From contig NC_053390.1 of NCBI RefSeq assembly GCF_905171765.1, positions 503,293,336 to 503,357,335 on the forward strand: DNA of 64,000 nucleotides. The letters are read 5' to 3'. The stretch comes from Bufo bufo. Taxonomy: Eukaryota > Chordata > Amphibia > Anura > Bufonidae. The position numbers and the translations under genes were made by a program. Shown piece by piece: positions 31,406 to 40,606 of this stretch. Position 1 is the first letter of the stretch, and each line of letters starts with the position of its first letter. The notes under the pieces were generated by a model, which did not search any database, was not told the DNA's origin, and worked only from the letters and a program-made list of their open reading frames with translations.

Positions 31406-32650
31406 TGTGAAGAAAATAGACTTTATTCGGTTTTTACCTTTTTGTGAATTGATCGACCACACACGCGGAATTCATGGAACTGTTTTGGGCAGGAGCCTCG
31501 TGTGTGGTCGGTAACTTGTGACTTCCATGTTTTTTAAGAACCCCTGAACCAATCTGGGTGAAATTTGGATATGTTGGTCCCCCAGATCGGGGCTATCAGG
31601 GGATATGTAAATTGTGGGGATACCTTGTGGGGAAAAGGGTGCTCCAACGTTTGGGAGAATTGTGTGCTCTCTGCCTGGAGATAATTGGCTTATCCATTAA
31701 AGGGTTTCTATCACTTGGTATGACATATTTAGGTGTCAGACACTAGCGATCCGCTAGTGTCTGCTCTGCCCAACCATCCTAATATGATAGGTTTTGGGGC
31801 AGCCGTTTTGCTAAAATAACAACTTATATCTATATGCTAATGAGCCTCTAGGTGCTATGGGGGCGTCATTAGCACCTAGAGGCTCCGTCTACCTTCATAA
31901 ACTGTCGCCGCCCAGCGCGTCCCTCCAGCCCGCCCATCTCCTGCTGAATGCGATCCTCTCCATGCGCGTCTCTGTTCTGCGCATGCGCAATGAATGTCTG
32001 ACCGCTTCCCTGCTCAGACATCTCCACTGCGCCTGCGCCGATGACATCATAGTGCTCCGAGGAACAGGCGCAGTGGAGATGTCTGAGCAGGGAAGCGGTC
32101 AGACATTCATTGCGCATGCGCAGAACAGAGACGCGCATGGAGAGGATCGCATTCAGCAGGAGATGGGCGGGCTGGAGGGACGCGCTGGGCGGCGACAGTT
32201 TATGAAGGTAGACGGAGCCTCTAGGTGCTAATGACGCCCCCATAGCACCTAGAGGCTCATTAGCATATAGATATAAGTTGTTATTTTAGCAAAACGGCTG
32301 CCCCAAAACCTATCATATTAGGATGGTTGGGCAGAGCAGACACTAGCGGATCGCTAGTGTCTGACACCTAAATATGTCATACCAAGTGATAGAAACCCTT
32401 TAACTTATCTCAATAGCTCCCAGGCAGAGAGAGGGCGGGTGTTACTGTAACTCTGTATGTTAATTGGTTATTGTCCTTTGTTTACTGTGGGAGATCCTCT
32501 TGCAGGAGGATTTATCATAAAAGCCAGTGTGTTATCAATAAAAAGTGGTCCTGTTACACCCTTCATGAAGTCTAGGCTCATGGTTGGGGAATATTCCATT
32601 TGCTGGGAAGAATCATCTTGGAAGCTGCATTCATCGACCCTATTCCCCTA
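31406..32650 (+). mobile_element. 3' LTR of the Gmr1-like element, interrupted
   Basis: The LTR begins TGTGAAGAAAATAG directly after the polypurine tract. It is interrupted by a palindromic MITE (31,701-32,399). AATAAA at 32,537-32,542 gives a plausible polyadenylation signal. The CA end could not be fixed, because no 5' LTR is available for comparison; it lies somewhere between about 32,556 and 32,700. Confidence 0.65.
31701..32399. mobile_element. 699-bp near-perfect palindromic MITE, TTAA target
   Basis: Starts AGGGTTTCTATCACTTGG and ends with the exact complement. It is flanked by TTAA at 31,697-31,700 and 32,400-32,403. The two halves are almost fully complementary; only the centre near 32,040-32,060 ('gatgacatcatagtgctccg') breaks the symmetry. 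As a result, opposite strands read nearly the same 124-codon frame, which shows the palindrome and not a gene. It sits inside the Gmr1-like 3' LTR. Confidence 0.9.
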
Positions 32651-32699
32651 TTTCCTATGGTAACTATAATCACATATGCTCAGCTATTGGGAAAGGAAT

Positions 32700-32869
32700 A
32701 GAAGGCCGCAGTACCATAACCACTGTAGGTCTTAACAATACCAGGGACTCGTCGACTGAAATTTGTTGTTGAGAGGTACAGTAAGAATATCAGAAAATAT
32801 TTTGACCCGAAATGAAATGAGGGGTCTAATTTTAAAAAGTTGGTCAAAATTGGGGGAAGCATTGGGTAT
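32700..32869 (-). pseudogene. piggyBac-type transposase relic, middle part
   Basis: Read on the minus strand: NASPNFDQLFKIRPLISF, then after a frame change VDESLVLL. These align with NAACPPRGDPAHDRLYKIWP and VVVDESLIVFKG in the transposase at 26,225-28,024. VDES holds the first catalytic Asp. It continues the relic at 34,436-34,965 across the DD37E transposon. The sequence to the left of about 32,700 is no longer recognisable. Confidence 0.7.
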
Positions 32870-32871
32870 TA

Positions 32872-34434
32872 CAGGGAGTGCAGAATTATTAGGCAAGTTG
32901 TATTTTTGAGGATTCATTTTATTATTGAACAACAACCATGTTCTCAATGAACCCAAAAAACTCATTAATATCAAAGCTGAATATTTTTGGAAGTAGTTTT
33001 TAGTTTGTTTTTAGTTTTAGCTATTTTAGGGGGATATCTGTGTGTGCAGGTGACTATTACTGTGCATAATTATTAGGCAACTTAACAAAAAACAAATATA
33101 TACCCATTTCAATTATTTATTTTTACCAGTGAAACCAATATAACATCTCAACATTCACAAATATACATTTCTGACATTCAAAAACAAAACAAAAACAAAT
33201 CAGTGACCAATATAGCCACCTTTCTTTGCAAGGACACTCAAAAGCCTGCCATCCATGGATTCTGTCAGTGTTTTGATCTGTTCACCATCAACATTGCGTG
33301 CAGCAGCAACCACAGCCTCCCAGACACTGTTCAGAGAGGTGTACTGTTTTCCCTCCTTGTAAATCTCACATTTGATGATGGACCACAGGTTCTCAATGGG
33401 GTTCAGATCAGGTGAACAAGGAGGCCATGTCATTAGATTTTCTTCTTTTATACCCTTTCTTGCCAGCCACGCTGTGGAGTACTTGGACGCGTGTGATGGA
33501 GCATTGTCCTTCAAGAAAATCATGTTTTTCTTGAAGGATGCAGACTTCTTCCTGTACCACTGCTTGAAGAAGGTGTCTTCCAGAAACTGGCAGTAGGACT
33601 GGGAGTTGAGCTTGACTCCATCCTCAACCCGAAAAGGCCCCACAAGCTCATCTTTGATGATACCAGCCCAAACCAGTACTCCACCTCCACCTTGCTGGCG
33701 TCTGAGTCGGACTGGAGCTCTCTGCCCTTTACCAATCCAGCCACGGGCCCATCCATCTGGCCCATCAAGACTCACTCTCATTTCATCAGTCCATAAAACC
33801 TTAGAAAAATCAGTCTTGAGATATTTCTTGGCCCAGTCTTGACGTTTCAGCTTGTGTGTCTTGATCGGTGGTGGTCGTCTTTCAGCCTTTCTTACCTTGG
33901 CCATGTCTCTGAGTATTGCACACCTTGTGCTTTTGGGCACTCCAGTGATGTTGCAGCTCTGAAATATGGCCAAACTGGTGGCAAGTGGCATCTTGGCAGC
34001 TGCACGCTTGACTTTTCTCAGTTCATGGGCAGTTATTTTGCGCCTTGGTTTTTCCACACGCTTCTTGCGACCCTGTTGACTATTTTGAATGAAACGCTTG
34101 ATTGTTCGATGATCACGCTTCAGAAGCTTTGCAATTTTAAGAGTGCTGCATCCCTCTGCAAGATATCTCACTATTTTTGACTTTTCTGAGCCTGTCAAGT
34201 CCTTCTTTTGACCCATTTTGCCAAAGGAAAGGAAGTTGCCTAATAATTATGCACACCTAATATAGGGTGTTGATGTCATTAGACCACACCCCTTCTCATT
34301 ACAGAGATGCACATCACCTGATATGCTTAATTGGTAGTAGACTTTCGAGCCTATACAGCTTGGAGTAAGACAACATGCATAAAGAGGAGGATGTGGTCAA
34401 AATACTCATTTGCCTAATAATTCTGCACGCAGTG
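32872..34434 (-). mobile_element. DD37E (TRT-like) Tc1/mariner transposon, apparently intact
   Basis: 1,563 bp flanked by TA at 32,870-32,871 and 34,435-34,436. Outer terminal repeats: CAGGGAGTGCAGAATTATTA at left and, inverted, CACTGCGTGCAGAATTATTA at right. A second inverted pair, identical over 23 bases, lies about 190 bases inside each end (33,061-33,083 and 34,233-34,255) and shares ATTATTAGGCAA with the outer repeats. This is an IR/DR-type layout. The transposase between them is open throughout. Size, DD37E spacing and ORF length fit the TRT family described from vertebrates; the family name is from knowledge and needs a search. Confidence 0.9.
33200..34216 (-). CDS. DD37E Tc1/mariner transposase, full-length open frame
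   Basis: 338 codons from ATG (34,216) to the stop, without interruption. N-terminus: helix-turn-helix region with IVRYLAEGCSTLKIAKLLKR then RTIKRFIQNSQQGRKKRVEK, whose basic tail could serve as a nuclear signal. A second helix-turn-helix follows (RKVKRAAAKMPLATS to GVPKSTRCAILRDM). Catalytic core: VLWTDEMRVSLDG (first Asp), MIFLKDNAPSHAS (second Asp), SPDLNPIENLWSIIK (Glu). Counting between the second Asp and Glu gives 37 residues, so DD37E rather than the DD34E of ordinary Tc1. GGGGVLVWAGI is the usual strand between. The enzyme would cut at the terminal repeats and insert at TA. It is the only complete transposase in the window. Whether it is active cannot be told from sequence. Confidence 0.95.
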   Translation of the reverse strand: MGQKKDLTGSEKSKIVRYLAEGCSTLKIAKLLKRDHRTIKRFIQNSQQGRKKRVEKPRRKITAHELRKVKRAAAKMPLATSLAIFQSCNITGVPKSTRCAILRDMAKVRKAERRPPPIKTHKLKRQDWAKKYLKTDFSKVLWTDEMRVSLDGPDGWARGWIGKGQRAPVRLRRQQGGGGVLVWAGIIKDELVGPFRVEDGVKLNSQSYCQFLEDTFFKQWYRKKSASFKKNMIFLKDNAPSHASKYSTAWLARKGIKEENLMTWPPCSPDLNPIENLWSIIKCEIYKEGKQYTSLNSVWEAVVAAARNVDGEQIKTLTESMDGRLLSVLAKKGGYIGH

Positions 34435-34435
34435 T

Positions 34436-34965
34436 ATTATTGAATACATTTTTGGATGGCCTCAAAGCGAACCCTGGGCATTGTACTGCGGTACAAGGGG
34501 CAGTGGTGCAGGATGTCAGTTGCCCAATAGGCAACTGACAAGTCTTTTGAAACACCCATGTTTACAACCAGTTCCCAATATTGCAGGATTTCTGCACTAT
34601 TAGTGGGATACCACCTGAATGGCCTGGCAAAAAATTTAATTGGATTTGATGATAAAATGGGTGGGCATATATGTTTGTTTGGTCCACAATAAGTGGGACC
34701 AAGTCTTTAGAAAAGAACTGTTTGAAAAACTCAATTTCTGACAACCCTACTGTCTATACACGGACCGATGCAGCAGTAGTAAACTCCAGTACTTGGGGGA
34801 TGCAGCTGATTGGGGGAAACCAATTAGCTTTGGTGCAGGAACCACCTGAGCACTAATTCTGCTGCGAAAGCAAGGAGGTTCCTCATCATCAACTGAGGAG
34901 GATGACACCAAATTCTGATAGGATAGGTCACCAGTATCAGATTGGCGGGGGCTGAGTCCTGGCAC
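34436..34965 (-). pseudogene. piggyBac-type transposase relic, N-terminal part
   Basis: On the minus strand an acidic N-terminal stretch reads SSSSVDDEEPPCF. After a frame change comes EIEFFKQFFSKDLVPLIVDQ and TNIYAHPF, matching the YDFFCNFFSDPLVNLMVEQT region of the intact-type transposase. After further decay, PRVRFEAIQKC matches TRSRFEAIRKC. The transposon at 32,872-34,434 sits at the TA within the following codons. Frames change several times, so this is dead. It is more diverged than the copy at 26,225. Confidence 0.75.
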
Positions 34966-37014
34966 CCCGCAAATCAGTTGTTTGAAGAAACCACGGTGCT
35001 CATAAGAGCATTATACAAACTAAAAAGAATGGCGTGGTATTAAACAAGCAGGAAGTGCTCAAACCCACATGCAGTTGTGCATATATATAGGGGAGCAAAT
35101 CCTGCACTTGTGGCCCGTTGCTAATGACGATCCCCAGCAAAAATGCATACAGTGGAGGATGACCGCAGCGAACCACAAGTACCACAATAGACATCCTACA
35201 CAAGATAGCAATTATGTGGATGTGATAATCAATATAGCAATATAACAAAATAATAGCAAAGACAGGTGCACTCTGCGGTCTTACTAAACCCTCAAACTGA
35301 TTTTAAAATTGAGAGATTAGCCAGCATATCCTACGGTGTAGGACATGTCTGAGCCCGAGCACCGCGCCATGGTTTCTCAAGTAGCTCGGGAACCTAACAC
35401 TCACCTACCTGAGCTGTATGGGCTATACCAGGAGCCAGTGGGCAAATTACAGGAGCATGAGGCCGACTCACAAACAACTCACCAGTTACCTCCAGCATGT
35501 AACCATGCTTGCAATGGGAGGAGGGAGGAGTCTGCAAGTCCCACTCAAGACTGGCTGATATGGCCCAGGCCTCACAGGTGCACCTAAATGTAGCCTGTGG
35601 ATGGAAAACAGGCACATTTAAATTGGAGTTTATACACCGCCAGGAATCTCTATATATACAAACTGAAAAGAATGGCGTGGTATTAAACAAGCAGGAAGTG
35701 CTGCCTTTATAGGCTCTGTGCTCCACTACCATTCATACACCTAGCTACTGTCTCTAATGGCTAGCAAATAATGTCATCTGTGTATTTAATTCCAGGTCCT
35801 CCAATACTCTGCCTTAATAGTATTGCTATGTAACTTATGTATTGTATTTCATGCATTGCGTGCCTGGTTGTCCAGAAGGTGGCGGTGTATCTGTCAGAAA
35901 GAGATCTTTAGATGGAATGGAACTTACCTTTCCATTCCCCTCCCCCCCCCTTTTGGGAAGAGATGGGCGAGTCCTGTTTCCCACCAAGGGAAGGGTTGCA
36001 GGAAGCTATAGTTAGTTGAGAATTGGAAGGATACCAGATATGGTGCAGTGAGGGGAGGATGGTGAGAGAAAGATAAAGCAAAGTATTTGAGTTCACCTCA
36101 CCTGCCAGTTTACCCATAGCCTGCTGGAGCCAAGAGAAAGATCAAACGTTGTTTAGATGGCACAAGATTATCTCAAGTTTATTTAAGTAAAACCATTAAA
36201 CTTTACCGAGTCTGGACTCTACTTCTTCCACCAACTATGACTCCTTTGTTGCTACGGAGCCTAACACTGGGACCCGATCGGCCCTGGGGGGAGGCACGTT
36301 GCACATATAACTATTACTCTGTATCACTTAATCCCCCAATATATTACTACAGTAACAATATAAGATTTATGTGGGTGCCATGCTACACTCTGCACATCAT
36401 GATTGCCAACAGATTTAATATGTAATATGGATTTAGCCCTGTATGTATGTTAATAGCAGCAGTGTTTTGTTTATGATACCATAACATTTTATTCTGACAT
36501 GCGCATTATACGCGTTGATAATGTCATATCCTTGACATACACAGTGTGCACAGTGGTACGCCAAAGATGCCATGGGCTTTGTTATAGATATCTACTAGCT
36601 TACATGTGGGCAGCCATTAGTGAGTTTTCCAACTCTTCTGCTTATTAATTATGCAAACATATGTTGATAATTAATACGTTATATTTCCTTTTATTTAATG
36701 TAGAGTTTTATTCACTATGTCACTGTCAATATGCACTCAGGCAGTTTGTTAATGATTGATTGTACACAATATGTATTTCAATATATTTGTATTGTTTTAT
36801 AATTGATAAAGATAAATTAATTAACACTGAAACCTATATATATCACATATCCTGTATATGTCAGTTGCTTGAGTAAAGTCCTAGTACGAAGTCCCAGTAC
36901 GAAGCTGAAACGTTCCACAGGTGAATAAAGGACACTACTATTTCATTTTTTTGTGAGTTCTGCAGTATTTTTTGATTATATTTTCTGAACACTGGTTGTG
37001 TTCGTGACTGCTGG
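34966..37014. other. No gene; unclassified repeats
   Basis: No supported coding region. It contains a 46-bp direct repeat 643 bases apart (separate entry), a C-run near 35,938-35,952 and AT-rich sequence. The 'agtacgaagctgaaacgttcc' phrase near 36,894 resembles the end of a repeat family but was not placed. Confidence 0.45.
35014..35702 (+). repeat. 46-bp direct repeat pair, 643 bp apart
   Basis: TACAAACTAAAAAGAATGGC begins one copy at 35,014 and, with one substitution, the other at 35,657. Both run on for 46 bases to GCAGGAAGTGCT. The block between is unique in the window. It could be an element with short direct terminal repeats or a duplicated end of a repeat; I do not recognise it. Confidence 0.7.
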
Positions 37015-37019
37015 CACAT

Positions 37020-37674
37020 TATCACGACCGGTGTTCCGATCACATATGTGACGCAAAGGGAGGGAAAAGGAAGGCCCTGTCCAAGGGAGAGGGAAAGATG
37101 GTGACCCCTAACTCACCTTGAGGCTGGCACCTGACTGCCCTGACGTCCCTAGACGGGTTCCTCACCCGTACGCCGATCACGTGCCTAAACCCTGGCTTTC
37201 CCTAAGATGAGCCCTAAGTAGTGAATAGGGCGGTGGGAACACTAGTCCGCACCACTAACACTAAAGGGAAACACCAGGGAAAGGACAGACAATACTGACA
37301 AAACAAATAGTCCCAGGTGGGTGACAACAAACAACCAACAGGGATCCGGAGGGTAAGGCTCTGGTATGACAACCAGGAATAACAGCAACTCAGCTCCAGT
37401 GGGTCAGTATAGAAGTCCAGGCAGGAAGCTCTATATCTGGCAACCAGAGAAGTGGGAGAGGGGAATATAAAGAGGTTGGGAGTGCCGGACAAGAAACAGC
37501 TGAGGAGAAGAAGCTACGGATCCCTGAGTGAGACAAAAAAGATTGCAAGGCAAACACAGATAGCTACCATTAAGTAACAGTGCGATCTTTAGACATAGAG
37601 CGCGCAGCCACCAGCTGCACTTCCTGACCCTGGGTATAATGGAGTCAGACGTGGCTCTTGACACCCTCGTGACA
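37020..37674 (-). mobile_element. Chromovirus 3' LTR
   Basis: On the minus strand it begins TGTCACGAGGGTGTCAAGAG and ends CCGGTCGTGATA, so the end is TA and not the usual CA. Just upstream (37,675-37,690 on the plus strand) lies a polypurine tract, GGAAAGGGGGG when read on the minus strand. The two LTRs differ by a modest number of substitutions (for example ggtgttccgat/ggcgtgccgat). Confidence 0.92.
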
Positions 37675-38035
37675 GTACCCCCCTTTCCACGAGGGGCCTC
37701 CGGACACTCAGGACTAGGTCTCTCAGGATGAGAGGCATGAAAAGCCCTAACTAACCTGTCGGCATTTACCTCTGACGCTGGAACCACATTCTTTCCTCGG
37801 GACCGTAACCCCTCCAATGCAGATATTGAAGAGAGCGGCGGACCCGATGAGAATCAACAATTTTGGATATTTGAAACTCTAGATTACCATCAACAATAAC
37901 AGGAGGGGGTGGCAACGGTGACGGTTCTAGAGGTGGAACATACTTTTTGACGTTATAGATTTTAAAAGTTTGAGGTAGCTCCAGGCGAAAAGCCACGGGG
38001 TTAATGATGGCTACTATTTTGTAAGGACCAAAGCT
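37675..38035 (-). pseudogene. Chromovirus integrase C-terminus with chromodomain
   Basis: Minus-strand reading: FGPYKIVAIINPVAFRLELP, KIYNVKKYVPPLEPSPLPPP, then LEFQISKIVDSHRVRRSLQY, HWRGYGPEERMW and, after a frame change near 37,795, VPASEVNADRLVRAFHASHP. The last part is a chromodomain, which in chromoviruses directs integration to marked chromatin. The frame change separates it from its last helix. The join to the integrase core upstream is a deletion. Confidence 0.85.
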
Positions 38036-38440
38036 TCACGATTTCACTGATGAATACCTGAGCAAGAGTCTTAGCTTTAGGTAGTGCGGGTAACGCAATA
38101 AAGTGTACCATTTTGCTAAACCTGTCCACTACTACCAAGATAACTGTTTTACCCACAGACAAAGGTAAGTCAGTGATAAAATCCATTGACAGATGTGTCC
38201 ATGGCCTATTGGGAATGACAAGTAGCAATAAAGACCCTGCAGGACGTGTATGAGAGACTTTAGCGCGTGCACAAGTAGAACAAGTAGACACAAAATCCAT
38301 TACATCCTGACGCAACCTTGGCCACCAAAAACGACGAGACAATAGCTCCAAGGTTTCTTTACTACCCGAGTGCGCAGCAAGTGCCGAATTATGATGTTCC
38401 TTTAATAATTCGAGACGCAGGTTTAACTGTACAAACTATT
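38036..38440 (-). pseudogene. Chromovirus integrase, zinc domain and truncated core
   Basis: Zinc-binding part: LELLKEHHNSALAAHSG and, further on, FVSTCSTCARAK. Core start: HLSMDFITDLPLS (first catalytic Asp) and VILVVVDRFSKMVHFIAL. Then VFISEIVK meets sequence belonging far downstream (FGPYKIV). The part carrying the second Asp and the Glu is missing, which implies loss of several hundred bases at about 38,030-38,036. Confidence 0.85.
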
Positions 38441-38589
38441 TCTTTGAGGGACAAGAGACCGGGGCGTCCCCCTGGGCCTCTAACACCTTCCCCTCCAGAA
38501 CAGAGTATACAGCAGAGACAACCACTTCTCTTTGTAGAATGGGTACCGGATCACCCACATTACCCCTCCAGGGAAACTACGAGATAATG

Positions 38590-39160
38590 CGTCTGCCTTG
38601 GTATTTTTTGCCCCAGGACGATAGGTGATGAAAAAGTTAAACCTGGTAAAAAAATAGAGACCACCTAGCTTGTCTAGGGGTGAGACGCTTAGCTGATTCG
38701 CGGTACAGAAGGTTTTTGTGGTCCGTAATCACAGTGATGGGGTGGATTGCCCCCTCTAAAAAGTGACGCCATTCTTCAAACGCTAGTTTAATAGCTAATA
38801 GTTCCCTATTGCCAATATCATAGTTCTTCTCCCCTGCAGATAGTTTTTTTTAGAAAAGAAAGCGCAAGGACGCCATTTGCCAGGAGACGGACCCTGAGAC
38901 AGTACAGCCCCCACTCCCACCTCTGACGCATCTACTTCAACAATAAAAGGCTGGGAGACATCAGGTTGGATTAGTACCGGTGCCGAGGTAAACCTCTCTT
39001 TTAGAGAGGAAAATGCAATTTTGGCGGCGTCAGACCATATAGAAAAATCTGTCCCTTTCCTAGTCATGTCAGTAAGGGCTTTGACAATCACTGAATAATT
39101 TTTAATGAATTTTCTATAGAAATTTGCGAAACCCAAAAACCATTGCAGTGCTTTAAGGTT
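38590..39160 (-). pseudogene. Chromovirus RNase H
   Basis: Minus-strand reading: MGFANFYRKFIKNYSVIVKA (connection region), FSIWSDAAKIAFSSLKERF, then FIVEVDASEVGVGAVLSQ (RNase H start) and RPCAFFSKK. After a frame change near 38,850 come [18 protein letters not shown] and ITDHKNLLY, then [19 protein letters not shown]. It removes RNA during reverse transcription. Frameshifted, so not translated as a unit. Confidence 0.85.
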
Positions 39161-39803
39161 CTAAGGAAGATCCCAATCTAGAATTGCCTGGACTTTCCTA
39201 GGATCCATACGGAAACCTGAAGCAGATAATAGATATCCCAGGAACTGTATTTCCTGAACGGCGAAAACACACTTCTCAATTTTCGCATATAATTTATTCG
39301 TCCGTAGGACCTGCAGTACCTGTCTGACATGTACCTCGTGTGTCTTCAGATCAGACGAGTAAATTAAAATATCATCTAGGCATATCACCACAAAACTGCC
39401 GATAAGATGACTAAAAATATCATTAACGAAATGTTGGAAGACAGCGGGAGCATTGGTCAGACCGAAAGGCATGACTAGATTTTCATAATGCCCCTCCGGG
39501 GTGTTAAAGGCTGTCTTCCAGTCATCCCCTTCCTTGATACGAATCAGATTGTAGGCTCCCCTAAGATCAAGTTTGGAGAACCACTTAGCTCCAGCAATCT
39601 GATTAAACAGGTCAGGAATGAGAGGAAGAGGGTATGGGTCTCGGATGGTTATGCGGTTTAGTTTGCGGAAATCTAGGCAAGGACGCAGGCCCCCATCTTT
39701 CTTTTTAACAAAGAAAAACCCTGCAGCCACGGGTGATGAAGAGGGTCTGATGTGTCCCTTAGCCAAGCTCTCGGAGATATAATCTTTCATGGCTTGTCTC
39801 TTG
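39161..39803 (-). pseudogene. Chromovirus reverse transcriptase, 3' part
   Basis: Minus-strand reading begins KRQAMKDYISESLAKGHIRP immediately after the BEL target duplication, then SSPVAAGFFFVKKKDGGLRP, CLDFRKLNRITIRDPYPLPL, WFSKLDLRGAYNLIRIKEGD (first catalytic Asp), MPFGLTNAPAVFQHFVNDIF and VVICLDDILIYSSD. The catalytic pair is in C-L-D-D; Tyr is commoner at the first position. FLGYLLSASGFRMDPRKV follows. The open frame (to 39,862) runs on into BEL LTR sequence, which is not part of this gene. Confidence 0.92.
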
Positions 39804-39808
39804 GGACC

Positions 39809-40415
39809 TGTTCTGTCCCCAGATGCAGATCCAGTTGTTTCTGTCTGTTTAGCAATTGGCATTGCATTTAAATGTGTTGTAATTAATTTGCATTACATTT
39901 TGGGGTAACAGCACCATCTACTGATGAGTTTATGTATTTCATTCAGCCTGTTTTTCTCTATGCATTATGGGAGTCCCAGGGTATTGTGGGTAGTTCCTGG
40001 TTCTTGCTAGTCTTGTGCTGGTACAGCAAGCAGCCACCATCTTATGTCTCTGGAGCCATATACTCTCACTGGTTTTCCTGCCCCATCATCTCTTATTTAG
40101 CCGGTTTTCAAGCATAGTCGGTAAGAGCACTATCTTGTGCTGAGTTTATATATGTTACTTGTTTCATAGCTCATTACTATCATCGTATTATCCCATGTAC
40201 TGCATGTATAGCAGATTATTCTGTGTCTTATGCCATGTACCATGGATATTTATGTTCTAAATGCTACTGTTTTATTCTGTAGTTTCACCTTTCCTGTCAG
40301 TCTACGAGCAATAAAGAGAACCTTAAAGCGGAACAGTCTCTTTTTCTCTCAGAGGACAAAAGGTTTAGCTACATGTCAGATTACACACCGTGCTAACGTG
40401 TATGAGGACAGTATA
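39809..40415 (+). mobile_element. BEL 5' LTR
   Basis: Begins TGTTCTGTCCCCAGATGC and ends GAGGACAGTATA, so the 3' terminus is TA and not CA. AATAAA at 40,310-40,315 (in 'gagcaataaagagaac') is a likely polyadenylation signal. It differs from the 3' LTR by few substitutions and two small indels ('ttagccggttttc' and the 'gtgctgag' region near 40,140). Confidence 0.92.
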
Positions 40416-40606
40416 GTGAAACGACTGCTGAGAACAAGCTCAGAAGATCAGACTAGACAGAGCCCGCCATTATCCACGCAGAGCCTGCATACGGATATCA
40501 CAGCAGCCTCCTAACAGTCGCACCGAATATCAGACTATACGGAGCCCGCCATTATCCTCGCAGAGCCTACTTACAGATATCACAGCAGTCTCCTAACAGT
40601 CACAAC
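40416..40606 (+). other. BEL leader with 82-bp tandem repeat
   Basis: ATCAGACTAGACAGAGCCCG at 40,447 recurs as ATCAGACTATACGGAGCCCG at 40,529, each followed by 'ccattatcc' and 'cgcagagcct'. The primer-binding site should lie at its left end (GTGAAACGACTGCTGAGAAC), but I cannot match it to a tRNA. Confidence 0.65.

Larger units (their letters stand above)
19386..32650 (+). mobile_element. Gmr1-like Gypsy LTR retrotransposon, 5'-truncated, with nested inserts
   Basis: Domains occur in the order gag, zinc knuckle, protease, integrase, reverse transcriptase, RNase H, then a polypurine tract and a 3' LTR. Integrase before reverse transcriptase is the order seen in the Gmr1 group of deuterostome Gypsy elements, unlike ordinary Gypsy. 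No 5' LTR is present: the sequence changes from piggyBac-type relic to gag near 19,386. Three insertions interrupt it: a solo LTR (23,282-24,391), a piggyBac (24,486-31,110) and a palindromic MITE in the 3' LTR (31,701-32,399). The right end is approximate. Several stops and frameshifts show it is dead. Confidence 0.82.

Noticed and set aside
31857..32243. Two 124-codon frames on opposite strands with almost the same protein
   Set aside because: They arise because the 699-bp MITE is a near-perfect palindrome. There is no domain, and both frames end at element borders.
39804..39862. N-terminus MPIAKQTETTGSASGD of the chromovirus reverse transcriptase frame
   Set aside because: These codons come from the BEL LTR. 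The real gene continues from 47,277 on the minus strand.
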